Below are positions 28,131 to 41,200 of a DNA stretch of 64,000 nucleotides, piece after piece (position 1 is the stretch's first letter; every line of letters begins with the position of its first letter). Both the position numbers and the translations under genes were made by a program. The notes below the pieces were generated by a model. The model worked only from the letters and a program-made list of their open reading frames with translations. It was not told the DNA's origin and did no database searches. The stretch comes from Sordaria brevicollis (taxonomy: Eukaryota; Ascomycota; Sordariomycetes; Sordariales; Sordariaceae), in assembly GCA_033439795.1 (NCBI GenBank), contig JAUTDP010000009.1, positions 682,001 to 746,000 of the forward strand. The letters are read 5' to 3'.

Positions 28131-28664
28131 AGGCCTATTGAGCGGAATAATAAATATATTATTATAGAGGATACTTTTAGGGATAATAACGCGGATATTA
28201 TTATTTTTAATATATAAATATTTTATTATTTATATTTAATAACTTCGTTTAATTTATATTTTTAATAATTAAACGATTCTAATAGCTATTAATTTTACGA
28301 AGATATTAAATTTAAAGGTTAAGATAGTAAATTAAAGGCGTACTTCGCTATTTAACGATTATTTAAGAAGAGGAAAATAAAAATAATATATAGTAACGAA
28401 TTATCCGCGGGTAGCGGTAATTTCGGTAATTTATACTTTTATAATAATAAGTAAAATACCGGTTAGGAATTTATATCAACGAAGGGATTTAATTAAATTA
28501 ATTAAATAAATAATATTTAATTTTTCGTAGTAATTATATTAACGCTTTAAAGGTAGAGAAACCCGCTCCTATTTTTTAATATTTTAAATAATTTTCTTTT
28601 TTATTATATTATAAAAGGGAATTTTAAGGTTTATAACGTTCGGATTTTTATTAAATACGTATAG

Positions 28665-29550
28665 GTCGTTCGTAAAATTCGCTTCTTAAAGATAAAATTA
28701 AATTTCGAAGATTTACGTTCAATTCTATATAATATAATTTTAGGATTTTTCGACTTTTGGGTATTAAAAACGATTAAATTTAAATTTTACTATTAATTTA
28801 CTATTTTAATAATTCTTTCTTCGGAATACCCTTTAAATAACCGATAACCGAAAGATTATTAATTCTAATTATAAATTTATTTCGAAATTAAAGTATTCGA
28901 CCTCCTCTATATTAACGAATTTTTTATATTTAATAACGTTATAATACGCTCCGCGATTTAAATTATTTTCCGGGAAAAATAAATAGGATATATAATTAAT
29001 TATACGCCGAAAATTCTATTTATACCCGGGATTCCGTTTTTATTATATAAAGTTTTTATCGCCTAACCTTCGTTTATTAAATAAGTAATATTATTTAAAG
29101 TTAAAATTATTAAGGATAAAATTAAGGGTAACGAAGAAATAAATTAAAAGGATATAATAATTTTATTTAATAATTATTTAAAATATTCCGTTATAATAAT
29201 ATTCGGGAATATATTAAATAAAGCGGTTATCGGCGGGATATATAATAATCGGTAATATTTTAAATAAATATTTTGAATTCCTCCTTTAAGATAGAAAGAT
29301 TGTATTTTAATTTATAATAATTTAATTTTATAAGTTTTATAATATTTGCCGGATTAATTTAAATTAGGACCGAGAAATGAGTTTTTAATAGATAGAGTTT
29401 GCTTCTTATTCTATCCTTTATTTTATTTATAATTAAGGAATATAAAAGAGTTAAATAAACCCCCCGCCCTTATAAATAGAAAATTATATTATATATTAAT
29501 ATATTTAAATATTTACGCGTTATAATAATATATTATTCGAATTCGTTTAC
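28665..29550 (+). pseudogene. RIP-killed reading frame, about 295 codons
   Basis: One frame remains coding-like throughout. It starts VVRKIRFLKIKLNFEDLRSI and includes IFREK, FIPGIPFLLYKVF, IIKDKIKGNEE, KFKLGPRNEFLIDRVCF-like pieces and ELNKPPALINRK. Almost all interruptions are TAA or TAG, matching mutated Gln or Trp codons; one is TGA. The density of aligned charged and aromatic residues is far above what random AT-rich DNA gives. I could not assign a family. Confidence 0.55.
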
Positions 29551-31677
29551 GATATATAAATCTTTATTACAATAAGTAATATTAATTAAAAGATTTATAC
29601 GTTAGAACGAAATAAGGGGCCCTATATATTATTAATTTATTTATAAAAATTGGAATTAAAAATAAATAAATTAATAGAGTAAAATAATATATTTATAAAG
29701 AGAATTTTCGTTTCTATTGATATATAATTATATATATTATTTTTAAAAATCGGTAAATATTACGCAGAAGTATTTTAAAACGTAGAACCTTAAAATATAA
29801 CGCTATAAAACGTAATATACGTTTTCGAAGTTAAATTGGACGTAAAAATTCCTATTATATAAACGGAAATTAAAACGGTATTCGATTAATATATTAAATT
29901 AAAGGCGGGGATATTAGGAGAGGGTAAAATACCCCAACTTCGGTATAAATAGGATAATATATAGTAATTTAAAGAGAGTATATTTTTTATATCTATTATA
30001 CTATTTCGATATTATTTAATTTATATATTAATAAAGTATAGGGGATTTATTTTAAATCCTACGTTAATAGCGTATAATCTATATACGAATATAATATAAA
30101 TTATATCTTTTTTTCGTTTAAATTCTTCGATAATTATTTTCTTCCCTTTTTATAATTTTTATACGCCGTAATAATAATATATATTAAAGACGAAGATTTC
30201 CGGTTATTCCGGTTTTTACGTAACGAATATACCCTTAAAATTAAAGGGTAAATAATATATACCTAATATCGTTTAATTTATTCTAATAATTACGCCCCTA
30301 ATTCCTTACGCCGCCGGCCTTATACCGCTTCTATATAGGTTGTAATTTAGGTAATTTTTATTCTCCTTCTAAAAATTAATATCGAAATTAGTAAATTTAT
30401 TATTATATAATATATTTACGTCCGGTTTTATAAATAATTTTTTACCTTTATTATTTTTAAAAATATATTAACCTTTAATTATACAACGGGTACGAAGCCG
30501 AATAAATAAATTTATTATTAATAATTTAATATAAGTAATAACGTTTATAAATTCTTTCTTAGCCTTAATATAAACGTATTCGAAACGGTCTTTTAGGTAA
30601 ATATTGCGAAGGTATATAAATAAAAGGCGGGATCGGTTATAAAATTATAAATTATAAAAAATTTACGGAAATGGATTAAATATTTATATTATACTATATA
30701 TTATTTATTTAATAGGATTTACGAGGTTATATACGGTTGTATTTATATTTATCCTAAGGATTATTAGGATTTGGGTAAATTTAACGTTTTATAATTAGAG
30801 TATTATAATTTCCGGCAATTAGCGGGCGGATAGTAATAATATAATATTTCGAATAATAGGTAATAGATATTAATAAATTGAATATAAATAAATATATATT
30901 AATTTTAATAGGAGTTAAAAAATACCCGCGTATATTAATTCTAATAAGAGTCGAAATAATCCTATATACGTTAATTTTTATTAGAATTAATTAATTTAAT
31001 TATTATTTTTATTATTTTAATCCTACGAGAGTAAATTATATAAAAGTAAATAATTTTTATAGGAATAAAGTATAAAAGGATTGAATTAAAGTAAATAAAT
31101 CGCCGCGAAATTAAAATTTAGAATAATTTTATCGGTAGCGTTTACAATTATTATTAACGGTACAGCGTTTAATTAATTATAATTCTAAAATAGGAAATAG
31201 GGCCGATAAGTACGTAATATATAATACGGCCCCCTAAATTATAAATAGGGTAAATTATATATTATATTCCCTACTTATTATTATTTTAATAATAATTATA
31301 TTTCGCCTATTAATATAAATAAATTTAATATTAGATATAATTTTCCTATATTCTTAAAAAAAGTCCTATTTATAAATATTTAAATATTCCTACTCCCGTA
31401 ATAAAAGAGCGCGCTAAATAAAATTAAATAAATTATAAATTATATTTAACGTTTTATTTATAATTATAATACGAATAATTTACTACGAAGTTTCGGGTAG
31501 TATAAGGATAATATATAATAATTAAAAATCGATATTAAAAGGATAATTTAATTTAAAGCGGTTTGCGAAAAAGTTATTTGAACGAAATAGAAGTAATTTA
31601 ATTTACGATATAGGTTTTAGTATTTTAAATAATAATTTAATTTTATTAAAGAGTACCTTTATCTAATTAAATTAACG

Positions 31678-32190
31678 GTTATAATTATTATAATAAGTTA
31701 TACGTACTTACTTCTTATTTATAAAATCGATTTAACTTTAGAAAATCCCGAAAATAGCGGACCGAAAGTATTTTATATTAATAATCTTATATATATTAAA
31801 GTAATTAATAATTAATATAATACGTTTATTAATATTTTTTTAGGATTATTTTTTAGGGCGAATATTATCGGCGAAAATATTAAATTCGGAATTTATATTA
31901 GACGAATTACCGGGCTTAATACGGCGAAGGGGTTAAAATTGGATTATATTATAAATATCGGTAATTATAAATAACGTTTACGAAAATTCTAAATCGGAAT
32001 CGAATAGATTATTATCCGCTTTTATTTAACGTAAAATAATTAAATTAGAAGAATATCCGAATTTATCGAAATATTAATAAGGCGTAAAGAAATAGGCTAT
32101 CCCTAGCCTACCGCTACGTATAGTACGCCCGAAACGCTATTATAAATTAATAACGTTTTAAAATATAATTTTATTATATTATACTATACG
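31678..32190 (+). pseudogene. RIP-killed reading frame, about 170 codons
   Basis: A continuous frame with pieces such as LTLENPENSGPKVFYINNLI, FRANIIGENIKFG, RRITGLNTAKGLKLDYI, IRRKEIGYP and PTATYSTPETLL, interrupted only by TAA and TAG. The pieces look like a globular protein, but no family was recognised. It lies on the same strand as the frame at 28,665-29,550. Confidence 0.5.
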
Positions 32191-33693
32191 AATAACGTTA
32201 AGTATATTTATTCTTATATTTAATATAATAATAAATATAATAATTTAATATTAAAAATCCGGAATAATAAATTACTAATAAAACCGCTCTTAATTTACGG
32301 GTTGGATATATAAATAATAAATCCGGATAATTAAAAGGGTAATAATTAGGGAGCGAATCCTTCGTTTAATTAGCGCTAAAATAAAATACTTCTTCGCTTT
32401 ATTAATTAAATTTTTATTATTAATATAGATAATAGTTTTTAATATAATCGAATTAATCGGAATAAATAGGAATTTAAAGCGTTCGAAATATTAGGTTTCG
32501 TTAAATAGAATACGGTCGAAGATAATACCGATATTAAATCGATCGATTAACGTACGGATAATATAAAGAGAATTTAGAGAGTTATTAAATAATTGGAAGC
32601 CGGTATACGTTTATATATATATTTCGGATTTTTTAATTAGTATAATAATATAACCGAATTATAGGATAGAGAATAGAAGCGTACGCTAAAATTAATAAAA
32701 GTTTACGAATTTGGATCGGAAATTACGTTATTAATATATAATATAAAATTCGTTAATAATTATAAATACTATACGGTTAACGAATTCGGGGGAGTGAAAA
32801 TATTTAAAAAAATAGTAATATAAAATTTATTCGGGACCGAAGAGGATATAAATATAATATTTAGAAATTATACGCTTTTAAAATTTATTATTCTTATAGG
32901 AATTAAAAATAAATCAAATATAAGAAGGGATTTTTAAAGGTATAATATATTTTATAAAAGTTTTAATCGATAAAAAGTAATTTAATATTATAATATTTGG
33001 TAATAATATCCTTTTATTTTTAATTTAATTAATTTAGGGGGATAATTTAAATTATAATTTTATAAAATAGAATAACCAAAATAGTTTAGAGAATAATACT
33101 TTTACCGAACTTAATAATTATAATAAAGATAATATTACCGTATTAATAAATAATCCGACGGATATATTTAATTTATTTTACGTAGGGGCGATAAATAATA
33201 TTATTAAGCTTTATTAAATTAACCGGGTTAAATAAAAGACGGATAATAGTATAAATAAACCGATATTATAATTTTTAATATTCGTTTAAATTAGTATATT
33301 TAATAATTATAATTATATATTATTAGGAAATCCGGTTAGGGTATAATAAAATGGCGAATATAGTAATAAATTCGAATTATTCGATAAGATATAAAATATT
33401 ACCGGAATAAGATTTAAATTGTACTATAATTTTTATATAGTTTAATAATATTTAGATGAAAATTAATTAATATATAATATATAATTTTTAGAGGTACGTT
33501 TCGTTATTTATAAGAATAACCCCTAAGTAATTACTAATTAAGAATTATAAAACGTATTAGAGAAAAAAAAAAAGGAAGAGAAAAGTTAAAAGGAAGATAA
33601 AATACCTAATATTATTAGATTATAAATATTTATTATTATTATAAAGATATTTGAAAATAAATATAAAATTATATTTAATTTAATTGAAAATTT

Positions 33694-33736
33694 GTATAGG
33701 AGTTTTATTGCCTATGGCCAAATCGTACAAAATCGA
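33694..33736 (+). repeat. unmutated element end at block boundary
   Basis: GTATAGGAGTTTTATTGCCT followed by ATGGCCAAATCGTACAAAAT is the same sequence as the inner-end signatures at 11,573-11,620 and 16,083-16,136 (the latter inverted). It keeps TG and CA where those have TA. It sits exactly where the AT-rich block stops and normal DNA begins, in the same orientation as the left arm. It therefore probably marks the end of a further copy of the same element. Confidence 0.6.
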
Positions 33737-33739
33737 CAC

Positions 33740-36700
33740 AGACCTCCTCTTACTTCGTTCGCGGAGACCCACCCAGTTCCTAGGGTGGGGTAGAGTGTCG
33801 TTGTGGGGTGGTCTGTGCTCAGAGACTACCAAAAGTAGCCCCGAAGCCTCGCTCGCTCGCTCGCACGTTGGGAACGGGGAAACCCCCAATTCAGATGCCG
33901 CGCCCAAAGGAGCACATGATTGATTTCCCTAAACACCTTCCCTAGGAATGGCAATCCGTCTCTCCACTGCGACTTTGCGCTAGAACACTATCGAAAAGGA
34001 ACCGAGAAAAGGGCCTTTTTACCGTGTGTCGCCATCCTGGAACCGAACCGTATACCTTCGTTCCATACCTCACACCCCTCGTCTTGTTGCCGCCCTGTGT
34101 GGGGACCCCGGATTTTCAATCGGCAGTGTGATAAAAGTCATTGAGGAAGAGTGTGTATCTTTTGACCGATGTGATGGTTCCTTCCAGATATTTTTGTTTT
34201 CGACTCGACACAGTCTTCATACTGGCCTCATTCCATTGACAAATGGTGGATTTCATCGACCGGCTCTATCCGATTCGGTACACATACACCGCTGGCTGTC
34301 CCCATGGACAGATTCTCGGGAATCTGTCGCGTAAGGAGAATAATGGCCGGCCGGGGTTTGCGGGGAATCATCTCCGGCTCGCGCTACCATGAGAAATTTC
34401 AGCTTTGTGCCGTCCTTCCCAGGGTTCGATGGTCATTCGAGGGTCCAGGACCCTGACAATCCCGACTGCTCCGAGGTCTCTTTCGGCTTCCCTCAACAGC
34501 CCACGATTTTCGCGGGGGTTGGGGTTCATTGTGTGATTCGAACCGTTCTCGACGACAAAAAGCCACCGTTTGTTTGTCTGCTGAGTATGCATTTACCTGC
34601 ACGCTCGACGGCCCGACGCCTATCCCGCGCGGGTTGAACTGCGGAAATTGTCATTTTTACATGTCATGGGATGCAGTAGTTGAACACCATCGCTTTCTCA
34701 TCCCGTACATATGTCCCCCCACGCGCGTGCTGGTATGGGATATAGAGGTCCATCCTAATTTTCAGACTAGCCGTAATTACCCATAATTATGGAAATTTTC
34801 ATGAAAGAATGCGATCCTTTTTACAGTCATGTGACTGCTGCTCCAACTTTCCTCTGCCAAACTGACACAGTGAGCATGCAACAGCCGTGGTTTCTTGTAC
34901 GACTTACAAGAATGGGTGGGGGCACGGACTTGTGCACGGACCATTGAAATTTCAGAAATTACGCTAAAACATAATTATATGAAATTCTTGAAGAATTTCA
35001 GTATCGATCGATCCCTAATGGGATAGGGGACTACATGATGCATTGTGAGGTTGAAGAGCTTACCGGGTACAGAAACCACACGCTTGTCACGCTCAAGTGG
35101 GCAAATGTATGTGTCAGAGGTATTCATTGCCAAGTCTCCGCACCCCCATTCGATGCTCCTGCTCCTTCTATTATCTCCCCTTATAAACCGTAGGGACAAG
35201 TTTCCCCCCGTTATAAAAGCAAAGAACTCCAGTGTCGTGCGTGTTTTGTGTACCCTGTGTAGGGCACGGGTATCTCGAGCGTTTTGTTGCTCTCTGGGGT
35301 ATCTTTGCCAGCCAGCCGTCCGTCTTTCCAAGCCCAAGCCCAACCAACCCAAGCCCAACCAATGCTGTGCCAGCCCTGAAGGCTGAAAATAGAAATAACC
35401 AGGAAGAAGAAGGGGGAAAAAAAATGTAAAACTCCCATGACCCCAAAAACGCCGGCATCCTTTCCCCGTTATTAGCACATCGTTTTGTTCCCATTGGCAA
35501 CCACCTAGCTGCTCGTGTGTGCCTGCAGCCCCCCTCAGTGAGGCGTGAGCCCCCTTTCTCCTTTTAGGTTTTCTCAGTCATTTTTTCGACTGGCAACGCT
35601 TGTTCGTGCGTGGCCTAAGACATAGGCAACAGCTTTCTCATGAAGGCGGTCATCGATGGTGGTTGCTCGCTAGGTTGTCTGCAGTTGCCGCACACGGCTT
35701 GTGGTCTGTTTTTGTTGAGACACTCGAGAATCAGCGTTATGTTCATTGACGTCTCTCGCTGACAGACTCCTAGCTGTGATGCAGCGAGGTCCCGCGAATG
35801 ATAGGATGTCAAAGTTGACATGAGCGGACAAACAAAAGAAAAGAAAAATGACATATATACCTTTCCTCAAAGTCCATTATAGTTGGTTGGCACTTCTTGC
35901 GCCGCTCTTTGTAATCGACGCAGTGTTTGGAGGCGAGCCATCTGATATGGCCGCATGAATATTCTCTCTGTATGTGCGGTTTTTGTTATTAATATATGTT
36001 TTATGGGATTAATCGGTGGCAAACGAAGAACTTACCTGTGTATAGTTGCACATCCTGCAAAGTCTAGTGGCTGGAATAAAGTGACCATCAATATGACAAA
36101 TATGTGATATGTGCTGAAGTGAGGATTTTGTTTGATTTCCTTGAAAGGCCAGACACAAGTTCTTATACCAAAATAACATGCCTCTGGGGGAAGACAAGAG
36201 GGAGCGTGGCTTCCCCCCATGGCAACGAGGGCGTGCGTGGTATGGTGAGGCAAAAGGTGAGCTGATGAGCTTGGGAGGATAGGAGGGCACCGTACCCGAA
36301 GCCAGACAAACCTCAACTCAGTCAGTCAGACGGTGTCAGATCTTACCCTGTTCATGAATTCGTGGTATCACACGAAAGAGGCTAACGACAACGTGCGGAA
36401 GAGGCATGAACACTTCATTTCTCCAGGTTAATTACCTACGCTACCCATTCGCCTGTCCATGTTGTTCAACGCGACTGTTGTGGCACCATCCCTTGCATTG
36501 GAGGCGGTTTTGGATGGAGAGAGAATGCCATTTATGGTCAGTAAAATGCTGAGATTCGACAGAAATCCCATCTCAAAACCCATGTCTCACTTACTCGCAC
36601 ACACTTTTCCTTATGCTGTCGAAACACGCACCTGTCAATGGTGTCAAAACTAACTTCTGTCAGATATCAACTCGAAAAAAAAGCAAATCAGAAACACCAG

Positions 36701-37878
36701 CCGGTAGTTGTCAACGGATGAGGAATGATGGGAGTAGTGTTAAAGCACTGGTACCCACCACCGGCAACGGCCCGTTTGAATATTCCAAGACATGGACATC
36801 TTGGTGGCGGAACTCGTAATGTGCGTGTGTGTGTCTCTGTGTCTCTCGGTTTGAACCCTCCGCTATGCAAGGCTGAGACTCGGTGTAGGTTGTGTCCTTG
36901 GTCTGAAAAGATCCTCCCATCTCCTCCGCAAGTACACGTGAGACGTTACAACGAGTCTTGGACTCATAGACAGTTACATTTATTCGTTGACTGGTTCACT
37001 CAAAAGAACGGCTAGTGGCCACAATGGGGTGTTGATATTTCCAGTAAACGTCGAGTCCTGGAGGCTCAACGAGGGCCATTGCCTTGAGAAACAAAGGAAA
37101 CTCGACGCGATAGTCCTCGACTGATTCCCTGGCTTCTGTAACACAGGACCCAGGCAACAGTCTTCACCAAGTCGGATATGCACATTCCGAAGGATGACAG
37201 TCACCTTATCCTCCAACCGTTTGTTCCTTCCCTTCGAGATCTTGTGTCGTCCATAATAACCGTTCAAGCAGCATGTCCAAGCCTGGCCCTTTTGACTACA
37301 TACCTCTACGTATGAAATTTCCCTCGAACCGGCGGTTATAGCGGGACAAGGAGTGAGATGAGCTTCGGAGATAAATCCGTCGGTGTCACAGAGCGCAACA
37401 CAAGGAGCGGCGAGAGAGACATCTTACCCGTAATTTGGCCAGTAACCAGTACTCGTCTGTAGTTCACCATGTCAGATCTGTGTCTGTTTTTTCTTCGCAA
37501 ATATTATATATAAGACTCTTATCCGCGTTGCTGATTAATGGGCAGGGTGTATGATGGCTCCGAAGAAATAACAACGACAACGAAACCAGATAATGAAAGG
37601 GACAGTGTTGCTCTATTCTCGTCAGGATGTTCCAGTTGTCACGGGAGGGAAGCAAAGACGGACGGACGGAAAGAAGCAGGTGGGAGTTGAAGTCACACCA
37701 AGGCTGGAGTATGACCGCAAAGCTGAAGGTTGACAAATAAATCCTGTCTTTAGCTGAGTAATGACTGCTGCTGCACAAGCCCATGGTGGCGAACAGGGTA
37801 AGCTATTTGCAACGCCCCGAGTCCGCTCAAACAGAAGGAGACTTGTCGTACGGAGAACAGCCTATATGTGACTACAGG
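33740..37878. other. gene-free normal-composition DNA
   Basis: Balanced base composition with CA and TG present, so not RIP-mutated. Open frames are short (at most 167 codons, 34,975-35,478 minus) and overlap on both strands without a consistent coding pattern. A short direct repeat of AAGCCCAACCAA lies at about 35,329-35,362. I see no gene, tRNA or other feature that can be supported. Confidence 0.5.
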
Positions 37879-37880
37879 TA

Positions 37881-38202
37881 CCGTAGGAACTCGCGGAATT
37901 TGGAATCGGTCTATACCTTCTAGAGGTTAGGGTGAGGCATGTAGTAGGCTATCATCTGGCAGCACACAGGTGCACATGAGCCCGCCATGCGCCGGCATCT
38001 TAGCAGTCTCCAAGGCATAATATTGTAGGAACGGCTCAGATTGGCCAATTCCGGCCGGAAACATTGCCCTCCGCCATGATTTACATATATACATATATAT
38101 GGATAGTACGCGGGCTGACCTAGATAGTAACCTACCTCTATTTACTATACCTCGGCGAATTAAAGGCGACGGACCGATTCCAAATTTCGCGGGTTCCTAC
38201 GG
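37881..38202. mobile_element. 322-bp MITE-like element, TA target site
   Basis: Inverted ends of about 33 bp match with two differences: CCGTAGGAACTCGCGGAATT on the left and CCGTAGGAACCCGCGAAATT as the reverse complement of the right end. The next bases TTGGAATCGGTC are also shared. The element is bounded by TA on each side (37,879-37,880 and 38,203-38,204), as for Tc1/mariner-type insertions. There is no coding frame inside. It is not RIP-mutated. Confidence 0.85.
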
Positions 38203-38204
38203 TA

Positions 38205-41200
38205 TATAGATCATGCCAGGATGAAAAGACTGGGCCGAACGGGCAACTAAAGACCACACTATATCAGTCCACTTGCAACCTCCACCATAATTTTTTGTCT
38301 TCTTCGCGCTTAGATACCTTATCCACCAGAGACATACCTTTTCGTTCTGCAGCCGTCACACTCGAGAAAGGTTCCGGCTCGTCGAGCGTTTACAGTTACA
38401 CATGGTGCTTGATCTGCATGTCACATAGGGTATCTGACGCACATATGTTCGATTCAAGTCCGACCGACCCCTTGACAACCCGAGTCCCAGTCTCTAGGTA
38501 TTCACATCTTATCTCGATCTTATCAGTCATGGCGGTTTCACTTTAACTACATAGCTGTGAAAGCTTGAGACATTTTTTTTCCTTATCTGACTTAGACTTC
38601 TAAAGGCCCGGAGTGAACTGGCTCACATGCTTATCTGTTTCCATGGCCAGGACGGCTTTTGGGATGTGTTGGTAATACTACACACAAAATCGGGGGGAGA
38701 CCCGCTAGAGAGGTAGGTTGGTACTTACAGCTGAACGGATGGTCGCACTCAGCCGAAGAGAGATGAAGAGGAACACAACAATCTTAGAGTTGTTATTTGG
38801 GAAGTTTGATTGTACAGCGAGGAAACATTCAAGCATTGGTGGTGAAGTCCAGAGATCCTTTCCATGTGTCTTTGCAGTTCCTTCAAAGTGTAGAATGCCT
38901 CGAGAACTTATCTTCCTTACGATCTGCAGCTGTCGATGGCTATATAGAGGGAAGTCCACTCTTCCTTTATTTCTTCTCTCTTCTAATCGGAAACGAAAAA
39001 GAAAACGGTTGCCTGGTTTCTTGCTCTTTCCCACTTATCTTCCCTTAGTTCTCGTTGATTTTCCGGCCGCTAGTCCGGAGAAGAAGCAACCCGGAAGTCA
39101 TCAGTAGTAAAGATGGCAGTTGAAGGCCGGTACCCTTCCAAATACCGAGTGCTCATGCCTCAAAAGGTACTGTCCAGGAGTAGAGTGTTTCAATATCGAC
39201 GAATATAAAACAAATTGGCCAGCAACTATGATCCACGGAGTGTAATCCTATCAGGCCATGGCTGTGTTCTGGGATGAAAGACTGGATTTTGGAACCCAAA
39301 CCTTCTTTACATACCTCTAGGCTCAGTGACATGCCTTGGCTCTCTTCCAAAACTGAGGAGAGGTTACCATGACAAAGATATAGCCAACTACCTCATGGAA
39401 CATGCTAAAGGTAGGTCGACTGCTATTCTTGCGTGGTTTATTATAGCCCCTCCATCGACTACATTGACAAAACCAGCTTTCGTTTAAAACATGATATGTT
39501 GAGTCTGGAACATACCAGGTGGGAGAACAGCAGGAGACACTCACTTCTGTCTAGGTTAAAGCAAGTAGCATCAAACAACCATACAATTTCACAAGTTTAG
39601 TTCCGGTAATATTGCCAGTTCTGTACTATAACGCCCATCTCAGAGTACGAATGTTCGTGGCCTCGTTGATCTTGCTGGCCTCGTCTGGGAACCTATCTAC
39701 TCACCATCCATAGATGCCATGGAGTGTTATTGTAACGGCAACCTAGGACATTGACATGGCCTAAGACAGGCAGATTTAATTTCTATGTAAATTCCAAGCA
39801 AAAGCGAATGGGGTCTTCATTGAGTTCCTGATACAATCAGCTTTCCGGATATGTCCACACTCAACCTTGGTTCTCCTGACCGAAATATTTTTGTATGACC
39901 ATCTCGCCTGATATCAAGGCATCACCGCCTTTCCATTGCTGATCAGCGATCACCAAAAGACTGGAATGTTTCATAAACCCTGAACAGAACAGTATAACCT
40001 CCTGAGTATCGCAGTGTCCAGTCTAGATCATGACTTGCGGAAGTTGCGGTTGATCGTCGGCTTGGGTGTAGGCACAGCCACACAACACACGTACACACCG
40101 CTTCATCCATTCAGGGTCAGCAATCCGGCGAGTTTGAGTCAACACTCCTCTGCTGATATTTTACCATCATCGTATACGTGGGTTAACACTCGTCGGTCTG
40201 AAGCCTTGCGATAAAGTCGAATAGGGATATCATCAATTGCGAGACCAGTGAGGCGGTAGTGGCATTCTTTGGATTGATGGCCGAGTTTCGACCCATGCGG
40301 TTGATCTTCCTGCCCATTTTCACTTCTCGACACCCAGGTACCTGTTCGAGTCGGGCAGCCTTGCGTAAGGGTATCTCCGTCATTGACGTTCACTTCTCCT
40401 GATTGCGGTTGCCCGTCGCCTTTTGGCCAGGCTACAGTGATCCCTTGAAATCCACGACGGCTTCACCTTTTCTGTTTTACGAATTTGGCAGTCTACCTAC
40501 ATTGACCTAAAAGCATTGGATGAATAGTCCCGACATCAAATTGACGAGCTTGATATGTCCATCGCCTTGTTATTGACGTTTCTGAACTTTCGATAAACAT
40601 CGTCTAGAGGGCTTGCCACAGTATCGTCGGTACCTCGAAGGACGTATATCCCTCTAGCGGCCACACTTATTAGTGTACTACAACAGCCTATACACTTATA
40701 GGCTAACTGGAATTCGTTTCAATACTATATCATTGATTTTGAAACGAGCCCAGTGCACGTATACGTGTTCCAGGGGCTGGTCCGGGAAAAATGTCCTGCT
40801 CCATCGATTCTCGAATGCTTGTTCTTACGTCTGAGCGCCGAAAGCGGCACCTGTGGTCAATCGAGCTAAATATATAGGGGAGTCTATTCCCGGAAAAGCC
40901 TCAGAGCCAGTTCGCGATGGATGACGCCTGAAGTCTGGACGGGCTATGCTTAGTGAACCAGGAGACACAAGCTTGCTTTAGCTGCTTTGTCGTTTTTGAC
41001 GGCTAGCTGGCGGAAGGCTTCTAGTTGATAACCGCATCATGAATCTGTGTATGGCGTGTGAGCAAAGTGACCGATCTCACAGGCACGGATGACTTCGGCG
41101 CGGGTATAATGGACGTTGAATTGAAGTTTGAACCCCTCTGATATGGGATATGTGTCGTGCGCGCAAAGTGGGTTAGTTGACAACACCAACATAATTTCCG

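Larger units (their letters stand above)
1..33690. other. RIP-mutated AT-rich block
   Basis: The whole stretch is AT-rich with CA and TG nearly absent while CG is common, for example in CGA and CGG contexts. This is the signature of repeat-induced point mutation in Pezizomycotina, where CpA becomes TpA on either strand. No intact gene is present: the longest open frame is about 90 codons, and longer coding-like frames are interrupted by TAA and TAG. The few segments where CA and TG return (11,690-12,130, 15,690-16,030, 25,402-25,830 and after 33,694) are annotated separately. The block ends sharply near 33,690. Such blocks are usually heterochromatic, which is inferred here and not visible in the sequence. 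Confidence 0.93.
28131..33690. other. RIP-mutated DNA outside the arms
   Basis: AT-rich and CA/TG-depleted like the arms, but without a mirror copy inside the window. It contains at least two long RIP-broken frames (28,665-29,550 and 31,678-32,190) and scattered versions of the CCTATAGG-type palindrome (30,900-31,070 and near 32,888). It ends at the lightly mutated signature at 33,694-33,736. It may be one or more further degraded copies of mobile elements. Confidence 0.75.

Noticed and set aside
34530..34560. tRNA-like T-arm GATTCGAACC on the plus strand
   Set aside because: The flanking bases do not form the T stem, and no anticodon or acceptor arms are present.
34758..34996. Degenerate 50-bp direct repeat around CATAATTAT
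   Set aside because: The match is patchy and AT-biased; not distinguishable from chance by eye.
34975..35478. 167-codon minus-strand frame
   Set aside because: It overlaps several other frames on both strands, is biased by low-complexity segments and shows no domain.
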